Below are positions 1-8,327 of a stretch of 37,790 bases of DNA, piece by piece; positions within the stretch are counted from its first letter, which is position 1, and every line of letters begins with the position of its first letter. Source of the DNA: Alkalicoccus urumqiensis (GTDB lineage: Bacteria; Bacillota; Bacilli; Bacillales; Salisediminibacteriaceae); NCBI RefSeq assembly GCF_002993335.1, contig NZ_PVNS01000019.1:1-37790 (forward strand). Reading direction: 5' to 3'. The notes under the pieces are model-generated. The model searched no databases. It saw only the letters and a program-made list of their open reading frames with translations, and had not been told where the DNA came from. Position numbers and translations under genes: made by a program.

Positions 1-125
1 CCACATGAACGCGTTCTATACCAAAATGCATGAACGATTCCACGAAACTTATTGAACCGCCGTATACGGATCCGTACGTACGGTGGTGTGAGAGGACGGA
101 GGGGAGAACCCTCCTCCTACTCGAT
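1..125 (+). mobile_element. 3' end of a group II intron (domains V and VI)
   Basis: Positions 54-87 form a 34-nt hairpin of the size and layout of group II intron domain V: ACCGCCGTA pairs with TACGGTGGT around a short loop. A second hairpin at about 90-122 fits domain VI, with a G-rich strand, loop, C-rich strand and an unpaired A at 119 as candidate branch point. The sequence then reads CTCGAT, giving an expected 3' splice site after base 125, seven bases from that A. The reverse transcriptase gene, if present, lies left of the window; the first 50 bases show no convincing coding end. The intron runs opposite to the ribosomal-protein operon, so it would not splice from that operon's mRNA. 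The family call rests on the fold and remembered consensus, not on a covariance search. Confidence 0.75.
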
Positions 126-397
126 TATAGCTGTCCGTAAAGTATCCATCCAAGAAGAGCGGCATGTCCAACGGAAAACAGCGGCAGCATGACCTGAAAT
201 TTTTTTACTTTCGTTTTATGACGGATCTGTCTGCTGATCAGCCACTGGACTGGAGCAGCGCCGGCAGCTGCCCAGCCCAGCAGTGTGCGTTCACTGATCC
301 GTCTTTTTCTTTTTACCGCAAGCCGCTTGTCATAGGCAAACAAGATTCCTCCAATGAGCGATATCATAACGTAGAAGACGATTATTCCATAAAGAAT
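125..397 (-). CDS. ysdA: DUF1294 membrane protein, YsdA-like
   Basis: A small membrane protein of unknown function. The conserved DUF1294 core is visible: YDKRLAVKRKRRISERTLL, then RHKTKVKKF, then a hydrophobic tail. The first ATG, at 367, gives 80 residues but cuts off the start of the first membrane helix and has no ribosome binding site. The frame stays open upstream (ILYGIIVFYV...). An AAGGAGG at 408-414 sits 10 nt before an ATT codon at 397-395, which would give 90 residues, close to my recollection of B. subtilis YsdA. I therefore place the start at that ATT, although this codon is rare. It lies downstream of rplT as in B. subtilis but is cut off from it by a strong terminator. The TAA stop spans the junction with the group II intron. 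Family call firm; start inferred. Confidence 0.8.
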   Translation of the reverse strand: MLYGIIVFYVMISLIGGILFAYDKRLAVKRKRRISERTLLGWAAAGAAPVQWLISRQIRHKTKVKKFQVMLPLFSVGHAALLGWILYGQL

Positions 398-512
398 GGT
401 AGACTGGCCTCCTTCATCTGATTTTCAACAACCGGCTCCGTCCTTCGGCTGAAATCAGCACGCCGGTATGGAAACGTTTTATCGGCCCGGGTTAGCGAAT
501 TGTATCGTTTCG

Positions 513-545
513 AAAAAAACTGCCCCGGATGTGCTCCGGGGCAGT
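513..545 (-). terminator. Terminator after rplT
   Basis: On the minus strand a 10-bp perfect stem (ACTGCCCCGG with CCGGGGCAGT) is followed by seven T residues. It closes the infC-rpmI-rplT transcript before the ysdA-like gene. Confidence 0.92.
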
Positions 546-553
546 AATAAGAC

Positions 554-910
554 TTACTTCAGGTTTTCTTTTGCTTTAGAAGCAAGATCTGCAAATGCTT
601 TTTCGTCGTTGACAGCAAGATCAGCAAGCATCTTACGGTTCATCGTGATACCGGCTGTTTTCAGACCGTGCATCAGACGGCTGTAGGAAAGCCCGTTCAT
701 GCGTGCTGCCGCATTAATACGTGTGATCCACAGCTTGCGGAAATCACGCTTTTTCTGACGGCGGTCACGGTATGCGTACAGGTGAGACTTCATTACCTGG
801 TCTTTTGCTGTACGATACAGACGGTGCTTGGAACCTGTATAACCTTTTGCTAGTTTCAGAACTTTTTTATGACGACGACGGGTGGTGTAACCACCTTTTA
901 CTCGAGCCAT
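554..910 (-). CDS. rplT: 50S ribosomal protein L20
   Basis: L20 binds 23S rRNA early in 50S subunit assembly. The 118-residue product starts [24 protein letters not shown] and has the long basic helical N-terminus (about 1-60) and the globular C-terminus ([17 protein letters not shown]) of the family at the usual length. It is the last gene of the infC-rpmI-rplT operon and is followed at once by a strong terminator. In Bacillus L20 represses the whole operon by binding the infC leader; a matching leader with attenuator is present upstream of infC here. The ATG at 910 follows a GAGGAGG ribosome binding site at suitable distance. Confidence 0.97.
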   Translation of the reverse strand: MARVKGGYTTRRRHKKVLKLAKGYTGSKHRLYRTAKDQVMKSHLYAYRDRRQKKRDFRKLWITRINAAARMNGLSYSRLMHGLKTAGITMNRKMLADLAVNDEKAFADLASKAKENLK

Positions 911-952
911 CGTAATCCCTCCTCGAAATGTTTAGATTAATTTAATGTGGAA

Positions 953-1144
953 TTATTTTACCATTTGGTCGATGCGCTTCTGGTCGCCCTTTGCGACAAG
1001 TCCGGACTTACGCAGTTTACGCTTCTGCTTCTGGGACTTGTTGGCAGCGAGGTGGCTTGTAAAGCCGTGGCCGCGCTTGAGCTTGCCTGTACCTGTACGC
1101 TTAAACCGTTTTGATGCACCACTGTGCGTCTTCATTTTTGGCAT
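953..1144 (-). CDS. rpmI: 50S ribosomal protein L35
   Basis: A 63-residue basic protein, [21 protein letters not shown] onward, typical of bacterial L35 (about 65 residues). I place the start at 1144, because a GGAGG lies 9 nt upstream. The ATG at 1153 immediately abuts that GGAGG and would leave no spacer. The open frame extends much further upstream, but that part is the infC-rpmI intergenic region and not L35. The gene lies between infC and rplT in the standard operon order. An unusual CAA-rich stretch precedes its ribosome binding site (1176-1200). Confidence 0.96.
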   Translation of the reverse strand: MPKMKTHSGASKRFKRTGTGKLKRGHGFTSHLAANKSQKQKRKLRKSGLVAKGDQKRIDQMVK

Positions 1145-1215
1145 AATGAACATCCTCCTGTACGAAAATAGAATGGGTGTTGTTGTTGTCGTTGTCGGTG
1201 AATAGAATGATCGTC

Positions 1216-1737
1216 TTACTTTTCGTTCTCTGCGTTCGGAGCCAGGATGAGGAACATACTGCGTCCTTCCATCTTGGGCTTCGATTCGATCGTGGACAGA
1301 TCGCTGCACTCTTCCGCCAGACGCATCAGTACGTCGCGGCCGAGCTCCGAGTGGGTAATTGCGCGTCCGCGGAAACGGATCGCTGCCTTTACCTTGTCGC
1401 CTTTAGAGAGGAATTTACGTGCATTGCGGAGCTTCGTGTTGAAATCATGCTCCTCAATGTTCGGACTCAGACGCACTTCTTTCAGATGAATAATCTTCTG
1501 CTTCTTGCGCTGTTCCTTCTCCTTTTTCTGCTGCTCAAAACGGAATTTACCGTAATCCATGATGCGGCAGACAGGCGGCTTGGCATTCGGTGCAACCATG
1601 ACGAGGTCAAGATCTGCATTACGCGCCATATCGAGCGCTTCCTGCTTTGACTTTACGCCGATCTGATCGCCGTTGGCGCCGATCAGGCGTACTTCGCGGG
1701 CACGAATGTTTTCGTTTACGAACATATCCTTACTAAT
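1216..1737 (-). CDS. infC: Translation initiation factor IF-3 (ATT start)
   Basis: IF-3 binds the 30S subunit, prevents premature 50S joining and checks the initiator tRNA-start codon pairing. The protein shows the N-terminal domain ([19 protein letters not shown]), a lysine-rich linker ([14 protein letters not shown]) and the C-terminal domain ([28 protein letters not shown]). No ATG or GTG lies at the family start. An ATT at 1737-1735 stands 9 nt after GGAGG and gives 173 residues beginning (M)SKDMFVN, which matches the ATT start known for infC and used for self-regulation. The next ATG (1725) would remove four conserved residues. First gene of infC-rpmI-rplT, with its own promoter and leader. 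Confidence 0.95.
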   Translation of the reverse strand: MSKDMFVNENIRAREVRLIGANGDQIGVKSKQEALDMARNADLDLVMVAPNAKPPVCRIMDYGKFRFEQQKKEKEQRKKQKIIHLKEVRLSPNIEEHDFNTKLRNARKFLSKGDKVKAAIRFRGRAITHSELGRDVLMRLAEECSDLSTIESKPKMEGRSMFLILAPNAENEK

Positions 1738-1916
1738 GTTGAGCCACCTCCATAATAGTTGCGGAGCAAAGCAAGAGATCAATAAAAAAGTGCAGGCGCA
1801 TTGCGCCCACACTTCATCCGTTGAATCTGGTGAAAAAATCATAACCTGAACGTACAATAACGAAACAGGTGAGAAGCGGGCGCTTCTTCTTGCTTTGGTG
1901 TCCGTATAATGTTCAC
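1738..1916 (-). promoter_or_regulatory. infC leader, L20-type autoregulatory region
   Basis: About 180 nt of untranslated leader separate the promoter from infC. It contains an intrinsic terminator near its 3' end (separate entry), as in the Bacillus L20 leader, where excess L20 binds the leader RNA and favours termination. Identity is inferred from position and the attenuator; I did not model the L20-binding fold. Confidence 0.7.
1783..1815 (-). terminator. Attenuator hairpin in the infC leader
   Basis: On the minus strand the stem GTGTGGGCGC/GCGCCTGCAC with an AAT loop is followed by six T residues. It lies before the infC start and so could stop transcription ahead of the operon. It may also end thrS read-through. 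Confidence 0.8.
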
Positions 1917-1922
1917 CAGTGC

Positions 1923-1951
1923 ATCTTACCACGCCCGGAGATACGTGTCAA
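1923..1951 (-). promoter_or_regulatory. Sigma-A promoter of infC-rpmI-rplT
   Basis: On the minus strand TTGACA (1946-1951) is spaced 17 nt from TAAGAT (1923-1928). The -35 is a perfect consensus. The promoter begins only a few bases after the thrS stop codon. Confidence 0.85.
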
Positions 1952-1957
1952 CGCAGG

Positions 1958-3892
1958 TTACCTTCTTTTTTCCGCAACTTCTGTTTCTATCGCTTGAACG
2001 AATGCTTCCAGACTCATTTCTTCCGTTTCTTTCTGTCCATAACGGCGGACATTTACGCCGTCGGCTTCAATCTCTTTATCCCCGAGTACGAGAAGGTACG
2101 GCACCTTCTTCATCTGCGCTTCCCGGATTTTGTAGCCGAGTTTCTCATTTCTTACATCAACATCCACGCGGATGCCCGCGCGCTGCAGCCGCTCTTCCAC
2201 TTTTCTTACATAATCCAGGTGCACGTCGCTTACAGGAATCGCTTTTACCTGTACCGGGGCCAGCCAGGCCGGAAACGCTCCTTTGTATTCTTCAATGAGG
2301 AATGCAATGAACCGCTCCATCGTTGAAACGACGCCTCGGTGGATAACGACCGGGCGGTGGTCCTGTCCGTCTTCGCCGGTGTATGTCAGATCAAACCGCT
2401 CCGGCAGGTGGAAATCAAGCTGCACGGTAGAGAGCGTCTCGTCTTTTCCAAGCGCTGTTTTCACCTGGACATCCAGCTTCGGTCCATAAAAAGCAGCTTC
2501 GCCTTCTGCTTCGACGTATTCCACGCCCATTTCGTCCACTGCTTCTTTAAGCATGTCCTGGGCTTTCTCCCACATCTCATCATTATCGACATACTTCTCC
2601 TGGTTCTCCTTGTCACGGTAGGAGAGCCGGAAATAATAATCATCGATGCTGAAGTCCTTGTACACGGCCTGAATCAGTTCAACCACACGGATGAATTCCT
2701 GCTTCAGCTGATCCGGCCGGCAGAAGATGTGTGCGTCATTCAGCGTCATGGCACGGACACGCTGCAGACCTGCAAGTGCTCCGGACATTTCATGGCGGTG
2801 CATCGTACCGAGTTCCGCAATACGGAGCGGAAGGTTCCGGTAGCTGTGCTTCTCATTTTTATAAACCATCATGTGGTGCGGACAGTTCATTGGCCGGAGT
2901 ACGAGATCTTCGTTATCCATTTCCATTACTGGGAACATGTCGTCCTGGTAATGATCCCAGTGACCGGACGTTTTATAGAGATCCACGCTTCCAAGAACCG
3001 GCGTATAAACGTGGTTGTAGCCGAGACGCTCCTCAATATCCACGATGTAGCGCTCGACGATACGACGGATGGTCGCACCATTTGGAAGCCAGAGTGGAAG
3101 ACCCTGTCCGACCTTCTGGCTCAGTGCAAAAATACCAAGCTCCTTTCCCAGACGGCGGTGGTCGCGTTCTTTCCGCTCTTCCAGAAGCTGGAGGTAGTCA
3201 TCGAGCTCCTGCTGTTTCGGAAAAGCCGTACCGTAAATGCGCTGCAGCATCTTATTATCGCTGTTTCCGCGCCAGTAGGCACCGTTCACCTGCATTAATT
3301 TAAACTTTTTCAGTTTGCTCGTCTGTGGCACGTGCACACCTCGGCAGAGATCAAAAAATTCCCCCTGCTCGTAAATGGAAATCTTCTCCCCTTCCGGGAT
3401 GTCATCCAGAAGCTCCAGCTTCAGCTCGTCGCCGATTTCTTTATATCTGGCTGCCGCTTCTTCCCGCGGCATTTCCACACGCGTAATTTCATGATTTTCA
3501 TCGATAATTTTTTTCATTTCTTTTTCGATTTTCGGCAGGTCCTCCGAAGTAATCGTTTCATCGATATCAATATCATAATAAAATCCTTCTTCAATCACCG
3601 GACCGACACCGAGCTTTGCACCCGGATACAGACGCTTTACTGCCTGAGCCATCAAATGGGCTGTACTGTGGCGCAGTACTTCCAGTCCTTTCTCTGATTG
3701 ATACGTATAGATTTCCACCGGACCGCTCTCCTGAAGCGGTGTTCTCAGATCTACATCCTGACCATTGACGCTCCCGGCAAGTGCATTTTTCTTCAGCCCC
3801 GGCGAAATCGACTGGGCGACTTCCTCCAGTGTTACTCCTGCATCGAATGTTTTGACACTCCCGTCGGGGAATGAAAGTTCTACCTGGCTCAT
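1958..3892 (-). CDS. thrS: Threonyl-tRNA synthetase
   Basis: Charges tRNA-Thr with threonine in the cytoplasm. The 644-residue protein has an N-terminal TGS domain (about 1-63, [18 protein letters not shown]), the editing domain with [16 protein letters not shown], the class II catalytic core with the zinc-ligand region [10 protein letters not shown] and a C-terminal anticodon-binding domain (QVKAIPVSD...). Length is as expected. The frame runs on upstream into the T-box leader, but the start at 3892 has an AAGGAG ribosome binding site and gives the family N-terminus [12 protein letters not shown]. Expression is very likely controlled by the T-box leader just upstream. Confidence 0.97.
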   Translation of the reverse strand: MSQVELSFPDGSVKTFDAGVTLEEVAQSISPGLKKNALAGSVNGQDVDLRTPLQESGPVEIYTYQSEKGLEVLRHSTAHLMAQAVKRLYPGAKLGVGPVIEEGFYYDIDIDETITSEDLPKIEKEMKKIIDENHEITRVEMPREEAAARYKEIGDELKLELLDDIPEGEKISIYEQGEFFDLCRGVHVPQTSKLKKFKLMQVNGAYWRGNSDNKMLQRIYGTAFPKQQELDDYLQLLEERKERDHRRLGKELGIFALSQKVGQGLPLWLPNGATIRRIVERYIVDIEERLGYNHVYTPVLGSVDLYKTSGHWDHYQDDMFPVMEMDNEDLVLRPMNCPHHMMVYKNEKHSYRNLPLRIAELGTMHRHEMSGALAGLQRVRAMTLNDAHIFCRPDQLKQEFIRVVELIQAVYKDFSIDDYYFRLSYRDKENQEKYVDNDEMWEKAQDMLKEAVDEMGVEYVEAEGEAAFYGPKLDVQVKTALGKDETLSTVQLDFHLPERFDLTYTGEDGQDHRPVVIHRGVVSTMERFIAFLIEEYKGAFPAWLAPVQVKAIPVSDVHLDYVRKVEERLQRAGIRVDVDVRNEKLGYKIREAQMKKVPYLLVLGDKEIEADGVNVRRYGQKETEEMSLEAFVQAIETEVAEKRR

Positions 3893-4192
3893 GTAATCCT
3901 CTCCTTTAACGAAATACTGCCGCACAAAAAAACACCCGTCCCTGTGGCTAGGGACGAGTGCGCTGTCGTGGTTCCACCCTGATTTCAGTCTTCTTAACAA
4001 AGACTGCTTCATTCATCCGTTAACGGCGGAAGCCGCCGCCCTCTCCCCGGCATTCATACCGGATCGAGGGCGGTGCTCAGGGGTGGTGGACCAGCAGTGG
4101 TATCCGGAAAGCTCTCAGCCGGCGGCTTTCCTCTCTGATGAACCCGTACTGCGGGAACGTGTCCCCTTCATGGCGGTCATTATGAAATCTGA
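3893..4192 (-). promoter_or_regulatory. T-box leader (riboswitch) of thrS
   Basis: This gene-free stretch is a T-box leader. On the minus strand AGGGTGGAACCACG (about 3967-3980) is the T-box sequence that pairs with the CCA end of uncharged tRNA. It is followed by the competing terminator (3925-3956). Upstream lie several paired segments fitting Stem I; an ACC triplet at 4101-4099, within GGATACCACTG, is my candidate threonine specifier, not proved by folding. Uncharged tRNA-Thr would stabilise the antiterminator and raise thrS expression. Confidence 0.92.
3925..3956 (-). terminator. T-box attenuator of thrS
   Basis: On the minus strand CGTCCCT and AGGGACG pair around a short loop, and a T-rich run follows (GGTGTTTTTTT). 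It overlaps the region downstream of the T-box sequence, as expected for an attenuator. Confidence 0.88.
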
Positions 4193-4197
4193 TTCGT

Positions 4198-4226
4198 ATT
4201 ATAGCCCGCTCTCTTTCAAAAATCAA
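4198..4226 (-). promoter_or_regulatory. Promoter of the thrS T-box transcript
   Basis: On the minus strand TTGATT (4221-4226), 17 nt, TATAAT (4198-4203). It starts just after the mqnC stop codon, so thrS has its own promoter. Confidence 0.82.
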
Positions 4227-4231
4227 GAGGG

Positions 4232-5338
4232 TTAATTCTGCATAACGAAATCGCGTTCTGCAATATCTCCTTCGCCGAAGACCCGGAGGCGTTCATACTT
4301 CGTATTGCGCTGCACCGGTGTTTTTCCAGCTTCGCGGATCAGGCGGAGAATCAGGTTCGTATCCACTTTATACGTCGCGCCGGCAGCGGAAACCACGTTT
4401 TCTTCCATCATCGTGCTTCCGAAGTCGTTGCATCCGTAGGAAAGGGACGTTTTGCCTGTTTCCGGCCCCATCGTAACCCAGGAAGACTGGAAGTTCGGTA
4501 CATTGTCGAGGAAAATGCGTGAAATAGCGAGATTTTTCAAATATTCACGGGGTGTTACTTTTTCCCCTTTCATGTTCGTGTTTTCCGGCTGGAATGTCCA
4601 GGAGATAAATGCCAGGAAGCAGTCAGCCTCATCCTGGGCATCGCGGACACGCTGCAGGTGAAGCGCACGCTCTTCCATGGATTCGCCGAAGCCGATAACC
4701 ATCGTCGCTGTGCCGTGCATTCCGGCGCGCTTCACTGCTTTCATGCAGTCGATCCACTCTTCCCACGTGCCTTTCAGCCTGCTGATCCGGCGGCGGGTGC
4801 GGTTATCGAGAATTTCTGCGCCTCCGCCCGGAACGGAGTCGAGTCCGGCTTCTTTCAGTTCTTTAAGTACTTCGTCCAGGCTGAGTCCGGAGACTTCCAC
4901 CATTTTATAAATCTCTGCCGGGGAGAAGGAATGCATCGTAATATTAAAGCGCTTTTTAATTTCCCGCAGAAGATTCGTATAGTAGTCAAACGGGAGGTTC
5001 GGGTTCGTCCCGCCCTGCATGAGAATTTCTGTGCCATCCACGTCGATGGTTTCCTGAATTTTTTCAAAAATAACCTCATCATCGAGTGTGTAGCCGTCTT
5101 TTGCATTCGGCGGACGGTAAAATGCACAAAATCTGCAGTATGTATCACAGAAATTTGTGTAGTTAACGTTACGGCCGATAACAAATGATGTTTCGGGCTC
5201 CGGGTGCCACGCTTTCATTTTTTCGTTGGCGACTTCACCCATTTTCTCCACTTCATCACTTTCATAAAGACGAATGGCGTCTTCAGTTGTTATCCGCTCA
5301 CCATTTCTGGCGCGTTCCAGAATATCATCGATACTCAT
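4232..5338 (-). CDS. mqnC: Cyclic dehypoxanthinyl futalosine synthase (radical SAM)
   Basis: MqnC cyclises dehypoxanthine futalosine in the futalosine route to menaquinone, using a radical SAM [4Fe-4S] cluster. The cluster motif CDTYCRFC is at residues 64-71 (Cys64, Cys68, Cys71), preceded by GRNVNYTNF and followed by AFYRPP, a pattern characteristic of MqnC. Further family signs are ILMQGGTNPNLPFDYY, HSFSPAEIYKM and a C-terminal SYGCNDFGSTMMEENVV segment. MqnE is related, but its cluster context differs in my recollection. The 368-residue length fits. It sits between dnaI and thrS, where B. subtilis has ytxB-ytxC. No other menaquinone gene is in the window. Ribosome binding site GGAGG lies before the ATG. 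Confidence 0.88.
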   Translation of the reverse strand: MSIDDILERARNGERITTEDAIRLYESDEVEKMGEVANEKMKAWHPEPETSFVIGRNVNYTNFCDTYCRFCAFYRPPNAKDGYTLDDEVIFEKIQETIDVDGTEILMQGGTNPNLPFDYYTNLLREIKKRFNITMHSFSPAEIYKMVEVSGLSLDEVLKELKEAGLDSVPGGGAEILDNRTRRRISRLKGTWEEWIDCMKAVKRAGMHGTATMVIGFGESMEERALHLQRVRDAQDEADCFLAFISWTFQPENTNMKGEKVTPREYLKNLAISRIFLDNVPNFQSSWVTMGPETGKTSLSYGCNDFGSTMMEENVVSAAGATYKVDTNLILRLIREAGKTPVQRNTKYERLRVFGEGDIAERDFVMQN

Positions 5339-5447
5339 TTATAAATGCCTCCATTCTTTCATCCGGGGTAATACTGTCATGGTATCATATATAGGCGCTG
5401 GAAGAAAAAGAAAGCAGTCCTGAATGAATCATTTTTCTTTCCTTTTG

Positions 5448-6383
5448 TTACATGCCCCGGCGGTTCGTTCCTTTCATCTCAAGCTCTGTTGTTAAATGGC
5501 GGATCCGCTCCATAATGCGCTTCGCTTTCAGCTGATCTACTTTCTCCGTGCCGCCGCGCTGTGTCGACGCCAGGTGAAGCTCCAGTTCATCCAGCGTGAA
5601 ATTGGAAGTAAAAATAGTCGGAAGCTTCTCCATCATCCGGAACTGCAGCAGTGCCCCGAATACCTCATCCCGGACCCAGGGTGTCATCGTTTCCGCACCG
5701 ATGTCATCAAGGATCAAAACACGTGCTTTTTTTACATGATCCAGCTTTTCCTGATACGAGCCGTCCGAGATCCCTGACTTTAATTCACGGAGAAAATCCG
5801 GCGTATAAACTAGCATCGTCTCTACCTCCTGGTCGGCCAGCTCGTTTGCAATGGCACTGACGAGAAACGTTTTCCCGACACCGAACGGGCCGTGGATGTA
5901 GAGACCGGCTCCGTTTTCGCCCGGAACTGCCTCCGAACAGAAAGCGAGTGCTTTAACATAGGCATCGGTACGCGACTGATTATCTTCGTCGAAGTCATCA
6001 AACGTCATCTGCAGTACTTCCCGGGGAAGATACAGACTTTTCATAAAGGATTGGTGCCGCAGACGTTCATCTTCGCGCCGCTTCAACGGGCATGGATGAT
6101 ACGTTAAGTTAATGCTGCCATGCTGCACTTGAAGCTCCGGCTGATACCCCTTCATCACGTTCGGACAGTTTTCAAGCCCCGGACAGCGGCTGCAGTTCTG
6201 CCACTGCTGCCGGTAGTGATACAGATCACTCATCGCACTGTCGATGTGGTCCGGAGATACTTCTTCCTTTTGAAGAAAGGACTTTATATCCGGATCACTC
6301 AATACTTCCTGTTTCAACTTGTCGAATCGCTCTTGAAGTCCTCCCCGCTCAAATCGACGAAGGGAGCGTTCGATAGGATCCAT
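5448..6383 (-). CDS. dnaI: Primosomal protein DnaI, helicase loader
   Basis: DnaI is the AAA+ loader that places the replicative helicase at oriC and at restarted forks. The 311-residue protein has an N-terminal zinc-binding domain with Cys64, Cys67, Cys73 and His96/Cys98, then an ATPase domain with Walker A GPFGVGKT (165-172) and Walker B VLILDDIG (222-229). SNFTLDELELHL fits the sensor region. It lies 6 bp after dnaB, its partner in helicase loading in Firmicutes, and the two are surely cotranscribed. The start MDPIERSL is the family N-terminus. Confidence 0.96.
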   Translation of the reverse strand: MDPIERSLRRFERGGLQERFDKLKQEVLSDPDIKSFLQKEEVSPDHIDSAMSDLYHYRQQWQNCSRCPGLENCPNVMKGYQPELQVQHGSINLTYHPCPLKRREDERLRHQSFMKSLYLPREVLQMTFDDFDEDNQSRTDAYVKALAFCSEAVPGENGAGLYIHGPFGVGKTFLVSAIANELADQEVETMLVYTPDFLRELKSGISDGSYQEKLDHVKKARVLILDDIGAETMTPWVRDEVFGALLQFRMMEKLPTIFTSNFTLDELELHLASTQRGGTEKVDQLKAKRIMERIRHLTTELEMKGTNRRGM

Positions 6384-6389
6384 GACGGA

Positions 6390-7766
6390 TCACCCCTTCT
6401 TTTGTTTCTTTTTTCTCAAAAGCTCTCTGTACCGTGCCGCTTCCTGTTTCGCCTGCGTTAAATTCTCCTGTGGCTCTTCCTCTTGTTTCTCTGTCTGTCC
6501 CTGCTGCTCCGAAAGCCAGGACGGCACCGGTGCCGCTTCCTGTTTTCCAGACTGTGCTTTTTTCGTTTTCACAGTCTGACGTTCTTCGTGCTCCTCTTTC
6601 GCAAGCTTCATTGCTTCTTTCACGGTGTCGACTTTCTTTCGTTTCCAGTGGGAAGCGATTTTGAAGGCCAGATTTTTCACCAGTTTTCCATTGTTCACCA
6701 TGTATAAATAGTCGATCAGCACGTTTACTACGCCGGGCTGCAGTCCGTAATCGTGCAGCAGCGACTCGACGATATCAATATCTCCTTCATACACTTTCGC
6801 CCCGCCGGACAGCGTGTGAAGATAATCAAGCGGAGACGTCGTATCAAAGTAATGAATCTGCTGCTCTTCTGCTGATGCAGGTTCCGATTTTGAGCTCGAA
6901 AGATGCGGAGGCTGCTTCCGGAGACCAAGCATCGGCGGCTTCCCCCCCTCATTCAGCCGGTACCGCCGCTTGGCAGTACTGCGGAATGTTTCGGCATCCA
7001 TTGAATCCGTATGAAGCATGGCATCCTGGATCAGTGCTGCCATTTCTTCTGCGGTAAACTGATATAAAAAAGCGGTCTGCTGAATCAGTTTTTGATTGGC
7101 CGGCGCATACACTTCCTCCCGGGAAACAAACTTTGGCAGCAGGCCGTCGACCGTCTGCATATCGACAGCGTCTGACGTAATCTCATAGGATGAGTCCCCT
7201 GCCGGGAAAATCGATGCAGCTGATTGAAGAAGTTCGCTCATTTCATCGGAGGAACTCCTCATTTCCGAAGGACGGAGCGAGGAAAACACATCGTTAAACG
7301 ATTTGGTGATGTTTTGTTTCCCTTCTGTCTCCGGTGTCTCCTGTGTAAACATTGCGCGGAGTGCGCGGTACCGCTCCCGGCTGCCGGCACGGTTATATAA
7401 ATAGATGCTCAGCAGTTCATCCTGAAAAAACTTCGGTGCGTCGTAAGGCAGTGAGAACAGATAAACGAGACCTTCTTCTTCTTCTTTGTAGGAGGAGAGT
7501 AAGCCGATCGCCTCCAGCTTTTTCCTCTCTTCATACAGCATGGACAGATGCTGGCCGGTCTGTGTCATCCACTGTTTATGCACCCCTTCCATACAGAAGC
7601 CGGGCTTTCGGGAAAGCTCCGTCATCATCGTGATATAAAGGCTGCACGCCACGGGACCGATCAGCGGCTGGTAGAGCATCATCATAACCGATACGTGCTC
7701 TGAAGAAAGCATTCCTTCAGCAGAAGCGGTAAATGGTGTAGCCGGCGTAATTTCCTGCCAGTGCAT
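6390..7766 (-). CDS. dnaB: Replication initiation and membrane attachment protein DnaB
   Basis: Firmicutes DnaB (not the E. coli helicase) acts with DnaD and DnaI to load helicase at the origin and associates with the membrane. The 458-residue protein has an N-terminal winged-helix region (about 1-120, VMMMLYQPLIGPVACSLY), a variable middle and a DnaD-like C-terminal domain (about 325-395) containing PGVVNVLIDYLYMVNNGKL and ASHWKRKKV. A charged Gln/Glu/Lys-rich tail follows (about 405-458). Position between nrdR and dnaI is the standard order. The ATG at 7766 follows a GGAGA-type ribosome binding site. Confidence 0.94.
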   Translation of the reverse strand: MHWQEITPATPFTASAEGMLSSEHVSVMMMLYQPLIGPVACSLYITMMTELSRKPGFCMEGVHKQWMTQTGQHLSMLYEERKKLEAIGLLSSYKEEEEGLVYLFSLPYDAPKFFQDELLSIYLYNRAGSRERYRALRAMFTQETPETEGKQNITKSFNDVFSSLRPSEMRSSSDEMSELLQSAASIFPAGDSSYEITSDAVDMQTVDGLLPKFVSREEVYAPANQKLIQQTAFLYQFTAEEMAALIQDAMLHTDSMDAETFRSTAKRRYRLNEGGKPPMLGLRKQPPHLSSSKSEPASAEEQQIHYFDTTSPLDYLHTLSGGAKVYEGDIDIVESLLHDYGLQPGVVNVLIDYLYMVNNGKLVKNLAFKIASHWKRKKVDTVKEAMKLAKEEHEERQTVKTKKAQSGKQEAAPVPSWLSEQQGQTEKQEEEPQENLTQAKQEAARYRELLRKKKQKKG

Positions 7767-7795
7767 TAAACGTCTCCTTTCCTGTACCCATGCGG

Positions 7796-7828
7796 AAAAG
7801 GCTGCCCGGGCATCCGCCCTGAGCAGCC
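7796..7828 (-). terminator. Terminator-like hairpin between nrdR and dnaB
   Basis: On the minus strand GGCTGC and GGCAGCC enclose an inner GGGC/GCCC stem, followed by only four T residues. It may partly separate nrdR from dnaB; efficiency is uncertain. Confidence 0.5.
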
Positions 7829-7838
7829 CCCCGGTCTT

Positions 7839-8300
7839 CTACCGGTTTTCACGGTCAATTAAGTCTTTTAATTCATCTACAAACACATTAATATCCTTAA
7901 ACTGACGATAGACCGAAGCAAAACGGACATAAGCAACGTCGTCAATATCTGCAAGATTGCTCATGATATATTCCCCAATGTCGTTGCTGCTTACTTCCGA
8001 ACTGCCTCTGCTTCTCATTTCTTTTTCAGTGTCCGCTGTCAGATTTTCAAGCGTTTCCATCGGAATCGGACGCTTTTCACAGGCCCGGACGAGGCCCCGG
8101 AGAAGCTTCTCATAGCTGAACTCTTCTCTATTTCCGTCTTTTTTCACCACCATGAGCGGCGTTTTTTCGACGCGCTCAAAGGTTGTGTAGCGGTAGCCAC
8201 AGGATTCACACTCCCTCCGGCGCCGGATTGCCCGCGCTTCGTCGCTCGGCCGCGAATCCAGAACCTTCGTGCCGTTATAATCACACTGCGGGCATTTCAT
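7839..8300 (-). CDS. nrdR: Transcriptional repressor NrdR
   Basis: NrdR senses ATP/dATP and represses ribonucleotide reductase genes by binding NrdR boxes. The 153-residue protein starts [13 protein letters not shown] and has a four-cysteine zinc ribbon (Cys3, Cys6, Cys31, Cys34), then an ATP-cone domain (about 49-139, [20 protein letters not shown]). Length and start match the family. It lies directly upstream of dnaB as in B. subtilis. No ribonucleotide reductase gene lies in the window, so it acts in trans. Confidence 0.97.
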   Translation of the reverse strand: MKCPQCDYNGTKVLDSRPSDEARAIRRRRECESCGYRYTTFERVEKTPLMVVKKDGNREEFSYEKLLRGLVRACEKRPIPMETLENLTADTEKEMRSRGSSEVSSNDIGEYIMSNLADIDDVAYVRFASVYRQFKDINVFVDELKDLIDRENR

Positions 8301-8327
8301 GCATCATTCCTCCGCTTCTCCTGCTGC

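Noticed and set aside
1738-1932. N-terminal extension of IF-3 to an upstream ATG
   Set aside because: The stretch contains the leader terminator and the -10 region is at its edge; the known family start is the ATT at 1737.
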